Shown here one piece after another: positions 16,390 through 28,354 of a stretch of DNA of 64,000 nt; position 1 is the first letter of the stretch, and each line of letters opens with the position of its first letter. The notes beneath the pieces are model-generated. The model ran no database searches, was not told the DNA's origin, and saw only the letters and a list, made by a program, of their open reading frames with translations. A program made the translations under genes and the position numbers. The DNA is from Antrihabitans stalagmiti (GTDB lineage Bacteria > Actinomycetota > Actinomycetes > Mycobacteriales > Mycobacteriaceae). Where the stretch lies: assembly GCF_016482825.1 (NCBI RefSeq), contig NZ_JAEMNV010000003.1, forward strand, positions 682,001 through 746,000, read 5' to 3'.

Positions 16390-17468
16390 GTGCGAGACGA
16401 GCGGACCTTGGCCGTGGTCGGCGGCGGCGTGATCGGTCTGTCGATCGCCTGGCGAGCCGCCGAATCGGGCAGGCAGGTCACGCTGTTCGATCCCGCGCCG
16501 GCGTCGGGAGCGTCGTGGGTCGCCGGCGGCATGCTTGCGCCGCTGTCGGAGGGCTGGCCCGGCGAGACCGACGTTCTCGAGATCGGCGCAGCGTCGTTGG
16601 CACGCTGGCCGGAATTCGCCGCGCGACTGGCAGCAGCGTCAGGGTCATCTGGTGCAGATGTCTTCAGCGCAACGGGTTCGCTCACCGTCGCGCTCGATGC
16701 CGCCGATGCGCAGGATCTGCGGACTGTCGCCGAATGGGTCGGCGCACAGGGCTACGAACTCGAACTACTCGACCGAGCGCAGGTGCGTGCCTACGAACCG
16801 GCGCTTGCCCGCAGCGTCAGGCTCGGTTTGCTTGCCCCTGCCGAACTTGCCGTCGACAATCGGATCCTGCTCGACGAATTACGACGCGCGGTCGCCGGTG
16901 CAGGGGTGCACGTCGTCGAGCGTGAGGTCGTCGATCTCGACGATCTCGACGCCGACCAGATCGTCCTTGCGGCAGGCGAGCGGTCGGCGCGCCTGTGGCC
17001 AGGCCTGCCGGTACGTCCGGTCAAAGGCGAGATCTTGCGACTGCGAGCCAGGCCCGGTGTGACGCCTGCGCCGACGCACGTCGTCCGTGCTCGGGTCCAT
17101 GGTCGACCCGTCTATCTCGTGCCCCGCGGTGACGGCATCGTCCTCGGTGCGACGCAGTACGAATCGGGTCACGACACCGCTGTGACTGTTGCCGGTGTTC
17201 GCGACCTGCTCGCCGATGCGCAGGAGTTGATGCCAGGCATCGGCGAGTACGAGCTAGCCGAGTCGATCGCAGGACTGCGGCCGATGAGTCCGGACAACGT
17301 GCCGCTCATCGGCAGAGTCTCGGATCGGGTGGTCGTCGCATCCGGGCACGGCCGCAACGGCATTCTCTTGACCCCGATCACGGTCGACGCGGTGCTCGGC
17401 TTACTCGACGGAGTAGAACTGGTCGAAGCCAAGCAGGCCGACCCCGACAGATTTTCAGGAGCTTCCCG

Positions 17469-17472
<4 letters not shown>
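16390..17472 (+). CDS. thiO: glycine oxidase
   Basis: FAD enzyme that oxidises glycine to the imine used for thiazole synthesis. 360 residues from GTG 16390, which has GAGGTGGAG just upstream; in-frame GTGs at 16369 and 16381 are less well placed. The Rossmann motif [14 protein letters not shown] stands at the N-terminus, and the DAO fold ends in [14 protein letters not shown] and [10 protein letters not shown]. It leads the thiO-thiS-thiG operon and overlaps thiS by four bases. Confidence 0.95.
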
Positions 17473-18441
<969 letters not shown>

Positions 18442-18495
18442 GACACTTGCGGGTCCGATCCTGCGATGTACCCTCGATGTAAGAAGGGGTACAAC

Positions 18496-18807
18496 GTGAA
18501 TTCAAGGCGTGCAACGGTTTTCCGAGTAGAAGACGATGGTCTGGACGCGGCTGCGTTCATAGCGGGTGTGCGGCGGGTCGTGCTCGCCAATGCGCAGTTC
18601 GATTCTGTGGTGACGGCAGCGATCGTCAGACACATAGATTTTCTGTTGACCGCGAGCGAGGTCAACGATCGCGATCTGCGGCTGGAGGAGCGGGCGTCGC
18701 AGATCGAAGCGGCGCTGCGGAGTGTGCTGCCGCTCGAAGGCGACACAGCCTCGCCGAACACAGCGCAGTTCAAGACATTCATGGCGAAATCCAAGCCGAA
18801 AGACTGA
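18496..18807 (+). CDS. hypothetical protein, 103 aa
   Basis: Small soluble, helix-rich protein that I do not recognise. The GTG start was chosen because AAGAAGGGG lies 6 bases upstream; an in-frame ATG at 18466 has no such site. Residues 15-60 are hydrophobic-patterned, the middle is acidic, and the C-terminus is Lys-rich (SKPKD). It follows thiG by about 55 bp and its stop codon directly abuts a large hairpin repeat. Confidence 0.6.
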   Translation: MNSRRATVFRVEDDGLDAAAFIAGVRRVVLANAQFDSVVTAAIVRHIDFLLTASEVNDRDLRLEERASQIEAALRSVLPLEGDTASPNTAQFKTFMAKSKPKD

Positions 18808-18866
18808 GGGCGCTCCGCGCCTCGTGAGTCTTTTCGGAGGTCGGGCGCTCCGGAAGGACTCACGAG
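18808..18866 (+). terminator. dispersed hairpin repeat, copy 1 (likely terminator)
   Basis: GGGCGCTCCGCGC follows the stop codon at once. Then come arms CTCGTGAGTCTTTTCGG (18821-18837) and CCGGAAGGACTCACGAG (18850-18866). As plus-strand RNA the 17-bp stem is complete using two G-U pairs; as minus-strand RNA those would be A-C mismatches, so the plus-strand transcript is the one that folds. A second copy with a perfect stem lies at 49538-49596 after an unrelated gene. Confidence 0.7.
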
Positions 18867-18957
18867 CAGCCTCAGGGTTTCCTCATCCGAAAGGATGACG
18901 ACAGTCGCGACCTGCGGTCGATGTGCAGGTGCCTACTCATGAGCGATGCTTCTTCAC

Positions 18958-19902
18958 ATGATCGAAGTGAAGGGTTTGACCAAACACTACGGGCCGACTG
19001 TGGCCGTCGACGATCTGTCCTTCACGGTCCCAGCGGGCCAAGTGACAGGTTTCCTCGGGCCGAACGGCGCAGGTAAATCGACGACAATGCGCATGATCCT
19101 GGGCCTCGACAAGCCCACCTCCGGATCGGCGCTCATCAACGGCAAGCCGTACCACCAGCTTGCCCATCCCCTCCGTGAGGTCGGTGCGCTGCTCGACGCG
19201 CGGTGGGTGCACCCCAACCGCTCGGCGCGCGCCCATCTGCAGTGGATGGCGGCCTCCAACGGCATCGCCAAGTCCAGGGTCGACGAGGTTTTGCGCCTCG
19301 TGGGTCTCAGCGAGGTCGCAGGCAAAAACGCAGGCGGCTTCTCGCTCGGCATGTCGCAACGACTCGGACTGGCAGGCGCGCTGCTCGGCGACCCGCCCGT
19401 GCTGCTCTTCGACGAGCCGGTCAACGGCCTCGACCCCGAAGGCATCCTGTGGATCAGGCGATTCATGCAGCGGTTGGCAAGCGAGGGCCGCACGGTGCTC
19501 GTCTCCAGCCACCTGCTTTCGGAGATGTCGCAGACGGCGGAACAACTCGTCGTCATCGGCCGCGGTCGGCTGATCTCGGACTCGACCGTGCAGGAGTTCA
19601 TCGACAAATCGTCGGAGTCTGCAGTCCGAGTCCGCAGCCCGCAACTCGACGCCCTGCGCAGCCTGCTGATCGCACGTGGGCTCACCGTCCGTGAAGACGG
19701 CGAGTCTGAGTCGGGTCCGGCACTGCTCGTCGTCGGCGCGACGACCGAGGTGATCGGTGCAGCTGCAGGCGAGAACGGCGTCACGTTGTTCGAGCTCTCG
19801 GCTCAGCGTGGATCGCTCGAAGAAGCATTTATGAAGCTCACCGGCGGCGACGTGCAGTACCACGCCGAAGGCATGGAAGAAGTGATGGGAGGTGCGCTCT
19901 GA
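18958..19902 (+). CDS. ABC transporter ATP-binding protein
   Basis: Cytoplasmic ATPase of an ABC-2-type exporter. 314 residues with Walker A GPNGAGKS, signature FSLGMSQ (a variant of LSGGQ), Walker B VLLFDEPVNGLDPEG and the H-loop VSSHLLSE. The C-terminal ~90 residues are an extra regulatory domain typical of the DrrA/CcmA-like group. ATG 18958 (MIEVKGLTK) fits the family; an ATG at 18946 is possible. The stop overlaps the permease start by one base. The substrate is unknown. Confidence 0.9.
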   Translation: MIEVKGLTKHYGPTVAVDDLSFTVPAGQVTGFLGPNGAGKSTTMRMILGLDKPTSGSALINGKPYHQLAHPLREVGALLDARWVHPNRSARAHLQWMAASNGIAKSRVDEVLRLVGLSEVAGKNAGGFSLGMSQRLGLAGALLGDPPVLLFDEPVNGLDPEGILWIRRFMQRLASEGRTVLVSSHLLSEMSQTAEQLVVIGRGRLISDSTVQEFIDKSSESAVRVRSPQLDALRSLLIARGLTVREDGESESGPALLVVGATTEVIGAAAGENGVTLFELSAQRGSLEEAFMKLTGGDVQYHAEGMEEVMGGAL

Positions 19903-20672
19903 TGGGCGTATTGGCAGCAGAACGTATCAAGATCACTTCGACTCGATCACCGTGGTGGTCGGCGGCAGTGATCATCGCACTCGGCCTCGGGCTGGCAGCG
20001 ATCATGGGTTGGGTTGCCAACCAGGCGATCGCCAATCCCGAAGATTCGGAAGGCTTCCCCGGTCTGACACCGGCGACGGCAGCCACAGGCGTTACCGGTT
20101 TCGGCGTCTTGGTCCTGATGATCATGGCGGCGCTCGTCGTGACCAGCGAATATCGCTTCGGCACGATCCGGACGACGTTCCAGGCGATGCCCCACCGCGG
20201 CACGGTGATCGCTGCGAAGGCAGCACTGATCGGTGCTTTCGGCGCAATCCTGACAACGGCCCTCACCTTCGGATCCATCGAGGTTGCAAAACTGGTCGCC
20301 AACTCCGACGCGCAGAAGCCACTCGCCCTCTCGGGTGAAGAAGCGTGGCGCGGGGTCTACGGCGTGCCGATCTATGCCTTCCTCTGTGTCGTTCTTGCTG
20401 TTGCGGTCGGCGCGCTCGTCAAGCAATCGGCCGCCGCGATCTCACTGGTTGTGCTGTGGCCGTTGCTGATCGAGAGCCTGTTCGGACTGTTCGGAAGCTT
20501 CGGCCGCGAGGTGCAGGCCTTCCTGCCGTTTGCCAACGCTCAGCACTTCATGAGTGGCGACACCGGCATCGAATTCCACTGGGGTCCGTGGGGCAGCCTG
20601 ATCTACTTCACGGCCTTCGTCGCGGTCTTCTTCGCTGCAGCGATCGTCGTCGTGAACAAGCGCGACGCATAG
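19902..20672 (+). CDS. ABC-2 type membrane permease
   Basis: 256-residue permease with about six membrane segments, partner of the preceding ATPase (start overlaps its stop by one base). Segments are visible near residues 18-40, 65-90, 105-125, 150-170, 175-198 and 228-250. The short motif TSEYRFGTIRTTF after the second segment is typical of ABC-2 permeases that require the C-terminally extended ATPase. The pair interrupts the mycobacterial core order between thiG and lpqL. Confidence 0.85.
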   Translation: MGVLAAERIKITSTRSPWWSAAVIIALGLGLAAIMGWVANQAIANPEDSEGFPGLTPATAATGVTGFGVLVLMIMAALVVTSEYRFGTIRTTFQAMPHRGTVIAAKAALIGAFGAILTTALTFGSIEVAKLVANSDAQKPLALSGEEAWRGVYGVPIYAFLCVVLAVAVGALVKQSAAAISLVVLWPLLIESLFGLFGSFGREVQAFLPFANAQHFMSGDTGIEFHWGPWGSLIYFTAFVAVFFAAAIVVVNKRDA

Positions 20673-20707
20673 CTTGTCGCTGAAAACGAGCCAACCGAAT
20701 GAGGGGT

Positions 20708-20730
20708 GCGACTCCTGTCGGGGGAGTCGC
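20708..20730 (+). terminator. hairpin after ABC permease
   Basis: Arms GCGACTCC (20708-20715) and GGAGTCGC (20723-20730) with a 7-base loop, 36 bases after the permease stop. There is no T-tract, as is common in actinobacterial terminators. Confidence 0.5.
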
Positions 20731-20783
20731 CTCACAGCACCTGATCCGAGCCGCTGCCCGGCGCGGTAAAGGTGACATGTCGG

Positions 20784-20812
20784 CCCGGTGTGGGATGTTC
20801 ATCCGCACCGGG
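20784..20812. other. GC-rich hairpin before the M28 peptidase gene
   Basis: CCCGGTGTGGGAT and ATCCGCACCGGG pair with one bulge around a GTTC loop, about 47 bp before the lipoprotein start. It may be a second terminator stem insulating the ABC operon, or an operator of the downstream gene. Confidence 0.4.
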
Positions 20813-20858
20813 TTGATGTGTTTCTCGGTAGGGTGAGTAACGACCGGGAGGGGATTCG

Positions 20859-22313
20859 ATGAGATCTGCAATACGGTGCGCGATTGCAGGATTGGCGGTT
20901 GTACTCGGAGCGGCGGCCTGTACGTCGAGCAGTTCCGACGACGAGCCACAGCAGGGCGCGCAAGTCGCGAGCGCGGTGCAGATAGACGCGCTGATGGCTC
21001 ACCTGGAGAATCTGGACCGCATCGCGAAGGACAACGACGGCAACCGCGCAGCGGGCAAGCCCGGATACGACGCGAGCGTCGCCTACGTCACAGACAAATT
21101 GAAAGAAAAGGGCTTCGAGGTCTCGACGCCCGAGTTCGAGATCAACACCTTCGATCTCAAATCCGAAAGCCTGACGGTCGGCGATCAACAGGTGAAGGTC
21201 GCGACGTTCGGCTACTCGCCGGGTACGGACAAAGCAGGACTCGTGACGCGGGTCGTCGAGGTACCTGTCGACGACACACCCGGCTGCGAGGCCTCCGACT
21301 ACGACAACCTCGATGTGACGGGCGCGATCGTGATCGTGCGACGTGGTATCTGCCCGTTCGCGGCCAAACAACAGATCGCGGCCGAGCGCGGAGCAGCGGC
21401 CCTGCTGGTCGCGTTCGTCGGCGAGCAGGTCGGCGGCGGCACGCTCGGCAGTCGTGATGTCGCGAAGATCCCGACCGCAGGTATCGGCGTCGGCGACGTC
21501 CCTGCACTCGTCGCACCCGGCGCGAACGTGAAGCTGCTCATCGACGCCGATGCCACAACGTTCACGACTCGCAACATCATCGCGCAGACCAAGACGGGAT
21601 CCGCAGACAACGTCGTTATGGTCGGTGCGCACCTCGACAGCGTCCCGGATGGGCCTGGTATCAACGACAACGGTTCGGGCTCGGCTGCAATTCTCGAGAC
21701 GGCGCTGCAAATGGGCAGCGAGCCCGACGTGCAGAACGCCGTGCGGTTCGCCTGGTGGGGTGGCGAGGAACTCGGCCTGCTCGGTTCGACGGATTATGTG
21801 TCGAAGCTCAGCAGTGACGAACGCCTGAAGATCGCGCTTTATCTCAACTACGACATGATCGCCTCGCCGAACCCTGCCTACCTGACCTACGACGGCGACG
21901 ACTCCGACAAGACCGGCGAACCTGCCGGGCCGGACGGGTCCGCGGCGATCGAGCGGATGCTGAACGCCTACCTGCTCAATCAGGGGATAACTCCGGAGGG
22001 CACCGACTTCGACGGCCGCTCCGACTACGGGCCGTTCATCGAGCACAAGATCCCGTCGGGCGGCATCTTCACCGGCGCAGAAGACAAGATGTCGGCCGAC
22101 CAGGCGCAGAAGTGGGGTGGGGAGGCCGACGAGCCTTTCGACGCGAACTATCACGCGTCCGGCGATACGCTGGCAAACATCGATCGTGACGCTTTTGCCC
22201 GAAACGGTGCCGCCGTCGCGTACAGCGTCGAGACCTACGCGCAGTCCATCGACGGGCCCAACGGCGTACCAAGCAGAGCAGACCGTGAGGCGGCTCGAGG
22301 CGATGAGAAGTGA
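20859..22313 (+). CDS. lpqL: M28 family aminopeptidase lipoprotein (LpqL-like)
   Basis: Exported, lipid-anchored zinc aminopeptidase. 484 residues: signal peptide with lipobox GAAAC (Cys ~21), a protease-associated (PA) domain around residues 130-230 (TGAIVIVRRGICPFAAK), and an M28 catalytic domain with VGAHLDSVPDGPGINDNGSG (metal His/Asp), WWGGEELGLLGS (catalytic Glu pair), an Asp in LNYDMIA and a C-terminal HASGDT His ligand. It occupies the lpqL position seen in M. tuberculosis. The ATG has a GGGAGGGG Shine-Dalgarno. Confidence 0.9.
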   Translation: MRSAIRCAIAGLAVVLGAAACTSSSSDDEPQQGAQVASAVQIDALMAHLENLDRIAKDNDGNRAAGKPGYDASVAYVTDKLKEKGFEVSTPEFEINTFDLKSESLTVGDQQVKVATFGYSPGTDKAGLVTRVVEVPVDDTPGCEASDYDNLDVTGAIVIVRRGICPFAAKQQIAAERGAAALLVAFVGEQVGGGTLGSRDVAKIPTAGIGVGDVPALVAPGANVKLLIDADATTFTTRNIIAQTKTGSADNVVMVGAHLDSVPDGPGINDNGSGSAAILETALQMGSEPDVQNAVRFAWWGGEELGLLGSTDYVSKLSSDERLKIALYLNYDMIASPNPAYLTYDGDDSDKTGEPAGPDGSAAIERMLNAYLLNQGITPEGTDFDGRSDYGPFIEHKIPSGGIFTGAEDKMSADQAQKWGGEADEPFDANYHASGDTLANIDRDAFARNGAAVAYSVETYAQSIDGPNGVPSRADREAARGDEK

Positions 22314-22350
22314 GAGGCTGCACGGCACAGAGCTGAGCTACGCTCGATCC

Positions 22351-23217
22351 GTGACAGACCGGCCCGACAGCACTCGCGACGAGCGGCCGGTCGAGTCCAA
22401 CAAAGCTGGCTCCGGACGCAGCGATCGACGTAGGCCTGCGTTTGCCGAATGGTTACACGCAGCGAATCGTGGCACGCAGGTCATCGACGCCGTCCGTCGC
22501 GTTCGGGTGCTGCTGCCAGGCGACCCGGCGTTCGGTGACCCGCTTTCCACGTCCGGGCCCGGTAGCGCGCGAGCGGTCGCTCGGGCAGCAGAACGTTTCG
22601 CCGGCGACGAACCTCGCGCTGCACGCGAAATCGGTCTCGGTGCGCTTCAGGTTTGGCAGGCGGCGTTGGAACGTGTCGGCCGAGGCAAGGGCAGCCGAGA
22701 GGTGACGGTTGTGTTCACCGACCTGGTCGGTTTCTCCAGCTGGTCGCTCGGCGCAGGCGACGAAGCCACACTCGAACTGTTGCGCAAGGTTGCCAAGGCG
22801 ATCGAGCCCCCGATCGTCGATCGTGGCGGTCACGTCGTCAAGCGGATGGGCGACGGCCTGATGGCAGTGTTTCCGTCCGCGGACAAGGCGATCCAAGCGG
22901 TCGTCGCTGCCAAGAAGAACCTCGCCGACGTCGAAGTGGCTGGATTGAGACCCGAGATGCGGGTCGGTATCCACACGGGTGCGCCGAAAGAGATCGGTGG
23001 CGACTGGCTCGGCGTCGACGTGACCATCGCCGCCCGAGTCATGGAAGCGGGTGGCAACGGCAACGTCATGATGTCTGCCGCGACGCTGCAGGCATTGCGC
23101 CCTGACACGCTGGAGGACCTCGGCTACACGGTCAAGCCGTACCGCCGCAGCTTCTTCGCAGGCCCGCTGCAGGGAGTGCCCGAGGATCTGCGGATCTTCA
23201 CCCTCAAGCGCATCTGA
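22351..23217 (+). CDS. class III adenylate/guanylate cyclase
   Basis: Predicted cytoplasmic nucleotide cyclase of 288 residues. The N-terminal ~120 residues are helical with no clear sensor motif; the cyclase domain follows (VTVVFTDLVGFSSW with the first metal Asp, VVKRMGDGLMAVF with the substrate Lys and second metal Asp, GIHTGAPK). The usual transition-state Asn in VN-x-AAR is Thr here (VTIAAR), so activity or specificity may differ. GTG 22351 (MTDRPDS) is preferred; ATG 22303, inside the end of the peptidase gene, is also in frame. Confidence 0.85.
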   Translation: MTDRPDSTRDERPVESNKAGSGRSDRRRPAFAEWLHAANRGTQVIDAVRRVRVLLPGDPAFGDPLSTSGPGSARAVARAAERFAGDEPRAAREIGLGALQVWQAALERVGRGKGSREVTVVFTDLVGFSSWSLGAGDEATLELLRKVAKAIEPPIVDRGGHVVKRMGDGLMAVFPSADKAIQAVVAAKKNLADVEVAGLRPEMRVGIHTGAPKEIGGDWLGVDVTIAARVMEAGGNGNVMMSAATLQALRPDTLEDLGYTVKPYRRSFFAGPLQGVPEDLRIFTLKRI

Positions 23218-25822
<2,605 letters not shown>

Positions 25823-25994
25823 GTGTAGTTGTCGCCGGGGTTTCGGCCCGACGGTGTCGACCGTAACGCAGACGTTTCCTCCAGACGGTGACAAGTCACG
25901 CTTTGAACGGTTGAATAGTGGCGTGCATCACAGCGTCAACGTTGTCGCGGGTGGGGATCGAACGGCTCGACAAGTTGATGGTGGAGGGCTTTAC

Positions 25995-26324
25995 ATGCTG
26001 TCGGATGCAATCACTACGGAAACCGTGGTCAACGCTGCGCAGAGCCGTTTCGAGCTGTGGCTCAACGGCGATCTGGTCGGCATCATGGGGTTCTACGAGA
26101 GCGAACTGACGAAGGGCGGGCGTGCGGGCCGACCCATGGTCGTGTCGTTTATGCACACCGTCATCACCGAGGACTTCGGCCACCGGGGTCTTGCGGGTGT
26201 GCTCGTTCGTGGCGCGCTCGATCACGCACGGGTCTACGGCTGGAAGGTTCGGCCCGTCTGTACGTACGTGCAACGGTTTCTCGCAGACAACCCGGAGTAT
26301 CGCGAGGTTGTCGTTCCGCTCTGA
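25995..26324 (+). CDS. GNAT-like N-acetyltransferase (YjdJ/CG type)
   Basis: 109-residue minimal acetyltransferase of the Gcn5-related CG group (PF14542-like), usually found as stand-alone small proteins of unknown substrate. The pattern FMHTVITEDFGHRGLAG (acetyl-CoA loop) and VRPVCTYVQRFLADNPEY is characteristic. ATG 25995 has GGAGGG about 8 bases upstream. A GTGAC-AA-GTCAC palindrome lies further upstream at 25889-25900. Convergent with the TetR gene. Confidence 0.82.
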   Translation: MLSDAITTETVVNAAQSRFELWLNGDLVGIMGFYESELTKGGRAGRPMVVSFMHTVITEDFGHRGLAGVLVRGALDHARVYGWKVRPVCTYVQRFLADNPEYREVVVPL

Positions 26325-26344
26325 GGGCGAATCTGCCTGTACAG

Positions 26345-26989
26345 CTACGCGTTCGGCGACATCAGGTTCAGCAGACTGCGGGTGAAGCGGCCGAAACGCT
26401 CGGCGGTGAACTCGTCCGGTGCAGCGAGCAGCAGCCGGGCGCCCTGTTCGCCGACCACAAGCAACGACATTGCTGTCAGTTCGAGGTCGAGATCGGCAAA
26501 GTCTGGTCGCGTCGTGGCTCCCCATTCGAGGAGTGCACGTAACTGCGCGAGCGCGAACTGTCGGCCTGCCTCGAAGTTGTCGCGGACCTGCTGCGGGGCG
26601 TCGTCGGCGGGAAGTAGCAGTGGTCGCCAGGAATCCGGATCGGCAGCGACAGCGTGCAGGAGGTTCGTTGCTGCACCGACGAGGATGTCGTCGAATTCGG
26701 CGTCGCTGTCGAAGGCGGGCATCGCGTCGGTCAGTGTGGCGATAGCGCGCTCGCGTTCCCTATCGAGCAGCGCGAGCAGCAGTGGTTCGACACCGGGATA
26801 AGCAGCGTAGATGCGCGGCTTTGCGAGTTCGAGTTCGCGGGACACCGCTTCCATGGTTACCGCCGAAAATCCGCCGCGGTTGAGCAGCCGCAGCGCTGCG
26901 TCGAGCACTTGTTCGCGTCGCTCCTCGATCACCATCCTCGGCTGCCGTGGCCGCTTTGCTGCTGGTTTCACCCGTACGACGGTAGTCAT
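26345..26989 (-). CDS. TetR family transcriptional regulator
   Basis: 214-residue repressor-type regulator: N-terminal HTH (RREQVLDAALRLLNRGGFSAVTMEAVSRELELAKPRIYAAYPG) and a helical ligand domain. It starts two bases after the stop of the FAD monooxygenase gene on the same strand, so it is co-transcribed. A 32-bp dyad in front of that operon is its likely operator. Confidence 0.9.
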   Translation of the reverse strand: MTTVVRVKPAAKRPRQPRMVIEERREQVLDAALRLLNRGGFSAVTMEAVSRELELAKPRIYAAYPGVEPLLLALLDRERERAIATLTDAMPAFDSDAEFDDILVGAATNLLHAVAADPDSWRPLLLPADDAPQQVRDNFEAGRQFALAQLRALLEWGATTRPDFADLDLELTAMSLLVVGEQGARLLLAAPDEFTAERFGRFTRSLLNLMSPNA

Positions 26990-26991
26990 CC

Positions 26992-28218
26992 TCAGTAGTA
27001 GCCTCTCGAACCTAGGTGGGGAGTCGGGATTTGGACCGGTCCGTTGGCGAGCCACGCTCCGGCCGGCCAGACGAATGGCGCGACACGCGAGGCGATGGCG
27101 CGTTTGAACCGAGTCGACCGATCGGTGCCGCGCATCTGTCGCAGCGCCTTCGACGAGACATCGCGGTTGTGGATTCCCCATTTCCTGCCTTGCGCTGCGC
27201 AATCGTCGATCAACCTGCGACGTCGCGTCGGATCGTCGGTTGCCGACGCCGCAGCGATCGCGGTGGCCGCGTCGGTGGCATCGAAGACGCCCGAGTTCAG
27301 CCCCCGTCCACCCCACGGTGCAAACAGGTGTGCTGCTTCACCCGCAAGGAGCACCCGCCGGTGTTCGTCGGTGTAGGAGTCGGCGACGACCTGGTGAAAA
27401 CGGTAGGTGGAGATCCACCGAATGTGGTCGCCGTACCAGGGACCCACGATCGTGGAGACCCATTCGCGAACACCGGCTGGGCTGGACAGATAGTCGACGT
27501 CGTCTCCCGGCAGGCACTGCAGGTCGACGCGCATCCCGGTGGCAAAGGGCATGTGCATGACGTTGCGTCCGCCGATCACGGGGTTGTTGTAATGGAAGTT
27601 GCCTGCAGTCGGCGTCGACCCGTCGGGGTGCTCGTCGACGTCGACGATGATGAACGGTGTCTCGTCGGTGACACCTTCCATCGTGACGCCGATGGCTTTG
27701 CGCACGATCGATCGGGCGCCGTCGGCTGCGATCACGTACGACGCTGCGATGCGTTCACCGGACGCCAGCGTGATGGTCACGCCGTCGGGGCTGGTATCGA
27801 GTTCGGCGACCGGGCTATCCCACCGAAACTGGACTCCTGCCGCGATGCACTCCGCGTAGAAGATCTCCTCCGTCGTCGATTGAGGAAGGCTGGCCGCAAG
27901 CCGCGGGGTGTACCAGTTCGACGGATCCAGGTGCTGGCTGAACACTCGGCGCCCGTCGTAGTACGCGTCGTAGCCGGTCGGTGTGACTCCCGCTTCGGTG
28001 ACCTGGCGACCGAGCCCTGGCAGCACGTGGTCGAGGCGACGCAGAGTTGGGAACATCAACGCGATGGCGCGGCTTCCTGGACGCACCCGATCCTGTGTTT
28101 CGGCCTCGAGGACGACTACCTGTAGTCCCTTTCGAGCAAGCGCGAGGGCGGCGATCAAGCCGACAGGGCCGGCTCCTACGACGACGCACGGATCGAGTTC
28201 TGCTGTTCGGTTGGACAT
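26992..28218 (-). CDS. FAD-dependent aromatic monooxygenase
   Basis: 408-residue flavoprotein hydroxylase of the PHBH/rifampicin-monooxygenase-like family. FAD-binding GxGxxG motif VVGAGPVGLIAALALARKG at the N-terminus, the DG motif AADGARSIVRKAIG at about residue 165, and a variant GD motif LLAGEAAHLFAPWGGRGLNSG at about 290-310. The substrate is unknown, probably an aromatic compound. Co-transcribed with its TetR regulator, divergent from an MFS exporter. Confidence 0.87.
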   Translation of the reverse strand: MSNRTAELDPCVVVGAGPVGLIAALALARKGLQVVVLEAETQDRVRPGSRAIALMFPTLRRLDHVLPGLGRQVTEAGVTPTGYDAYYDGRRVFSQHLDPSNWYTPRLAASLPQSTTEEIFYAECIAAGVQFRWDSPVAELDTSPDGVTITLASGERIAASYVIAADGARSIVRKAIGVTMEGVTDETPFIIVDVDEHPDGSTPTAGNFHYNNPVIGGRNVMHMPFATGMRVDLQCLPGDDVDYLSSPAGVREWVSTIVGPWYGDHIRWISTYRFHQVVADSYTDEHRRVLLAGEAAHLFAPWGGRGLNSGVFDATDAATAIAAASATDDPTRRRRLIDDCAAQGRKWGIHNRDVSSKALRQMRGTDRSTRFKRAIASRVAPFVWPAGAWLANGPVQIPTPHLGSRGYY

Positions 28219-28239
28219 CGTTTCACCCTTCGAACCACT

Positions 28240-28271
28240 AAGTACGGTACCGTAGTTACGGTAACGTACTT
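28240..28271. promoter_or_regulatory. TetR-type operator before the monooxygenase operon
   Basis: A 32-bp dyad: outer arms AAGTACG and CGTACTT, inner arms TACCGTA and TACGGTA separated by GT, with a single mismatched pair. It ends 22 bp before the monooxygenase start, where a TetR dimer would block transcription. Confidence 0.65.
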
Positions 28272-28297
28272 ATTCGTTGGCGACAAGCCCAATTTTG

Positions 28298-28319
28298 TTA
28301 GTTAGCAATATGCAACTAA
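28298..28319. promoter_or_regulatory. MarR-type operator before the MFS exporter
   Basis: Near-palindrome with arms TTAGTTAGCA and TGCAACTAA around ATA (one-base asymmetry), 36 bp before the exporter start. AT-rich TTAGTTG/CAACTAA dyads of this size are typical MarR sites, and a MarR gene lies just downstream of the exporter. Confidence 0.55.
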
Positions 28320-28354
28320 TGTGACGGTCAGCGACCAGATCATCAGGAGCCCTT

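Noticed and set aside
16290-16390. TPP riboswitch upstream of thiO, expected from mycobacteria
   Set aside because: Neither the CTGAGA helix nor the ACCTGA/GATAATGCC sensor sequence is present on either strand.
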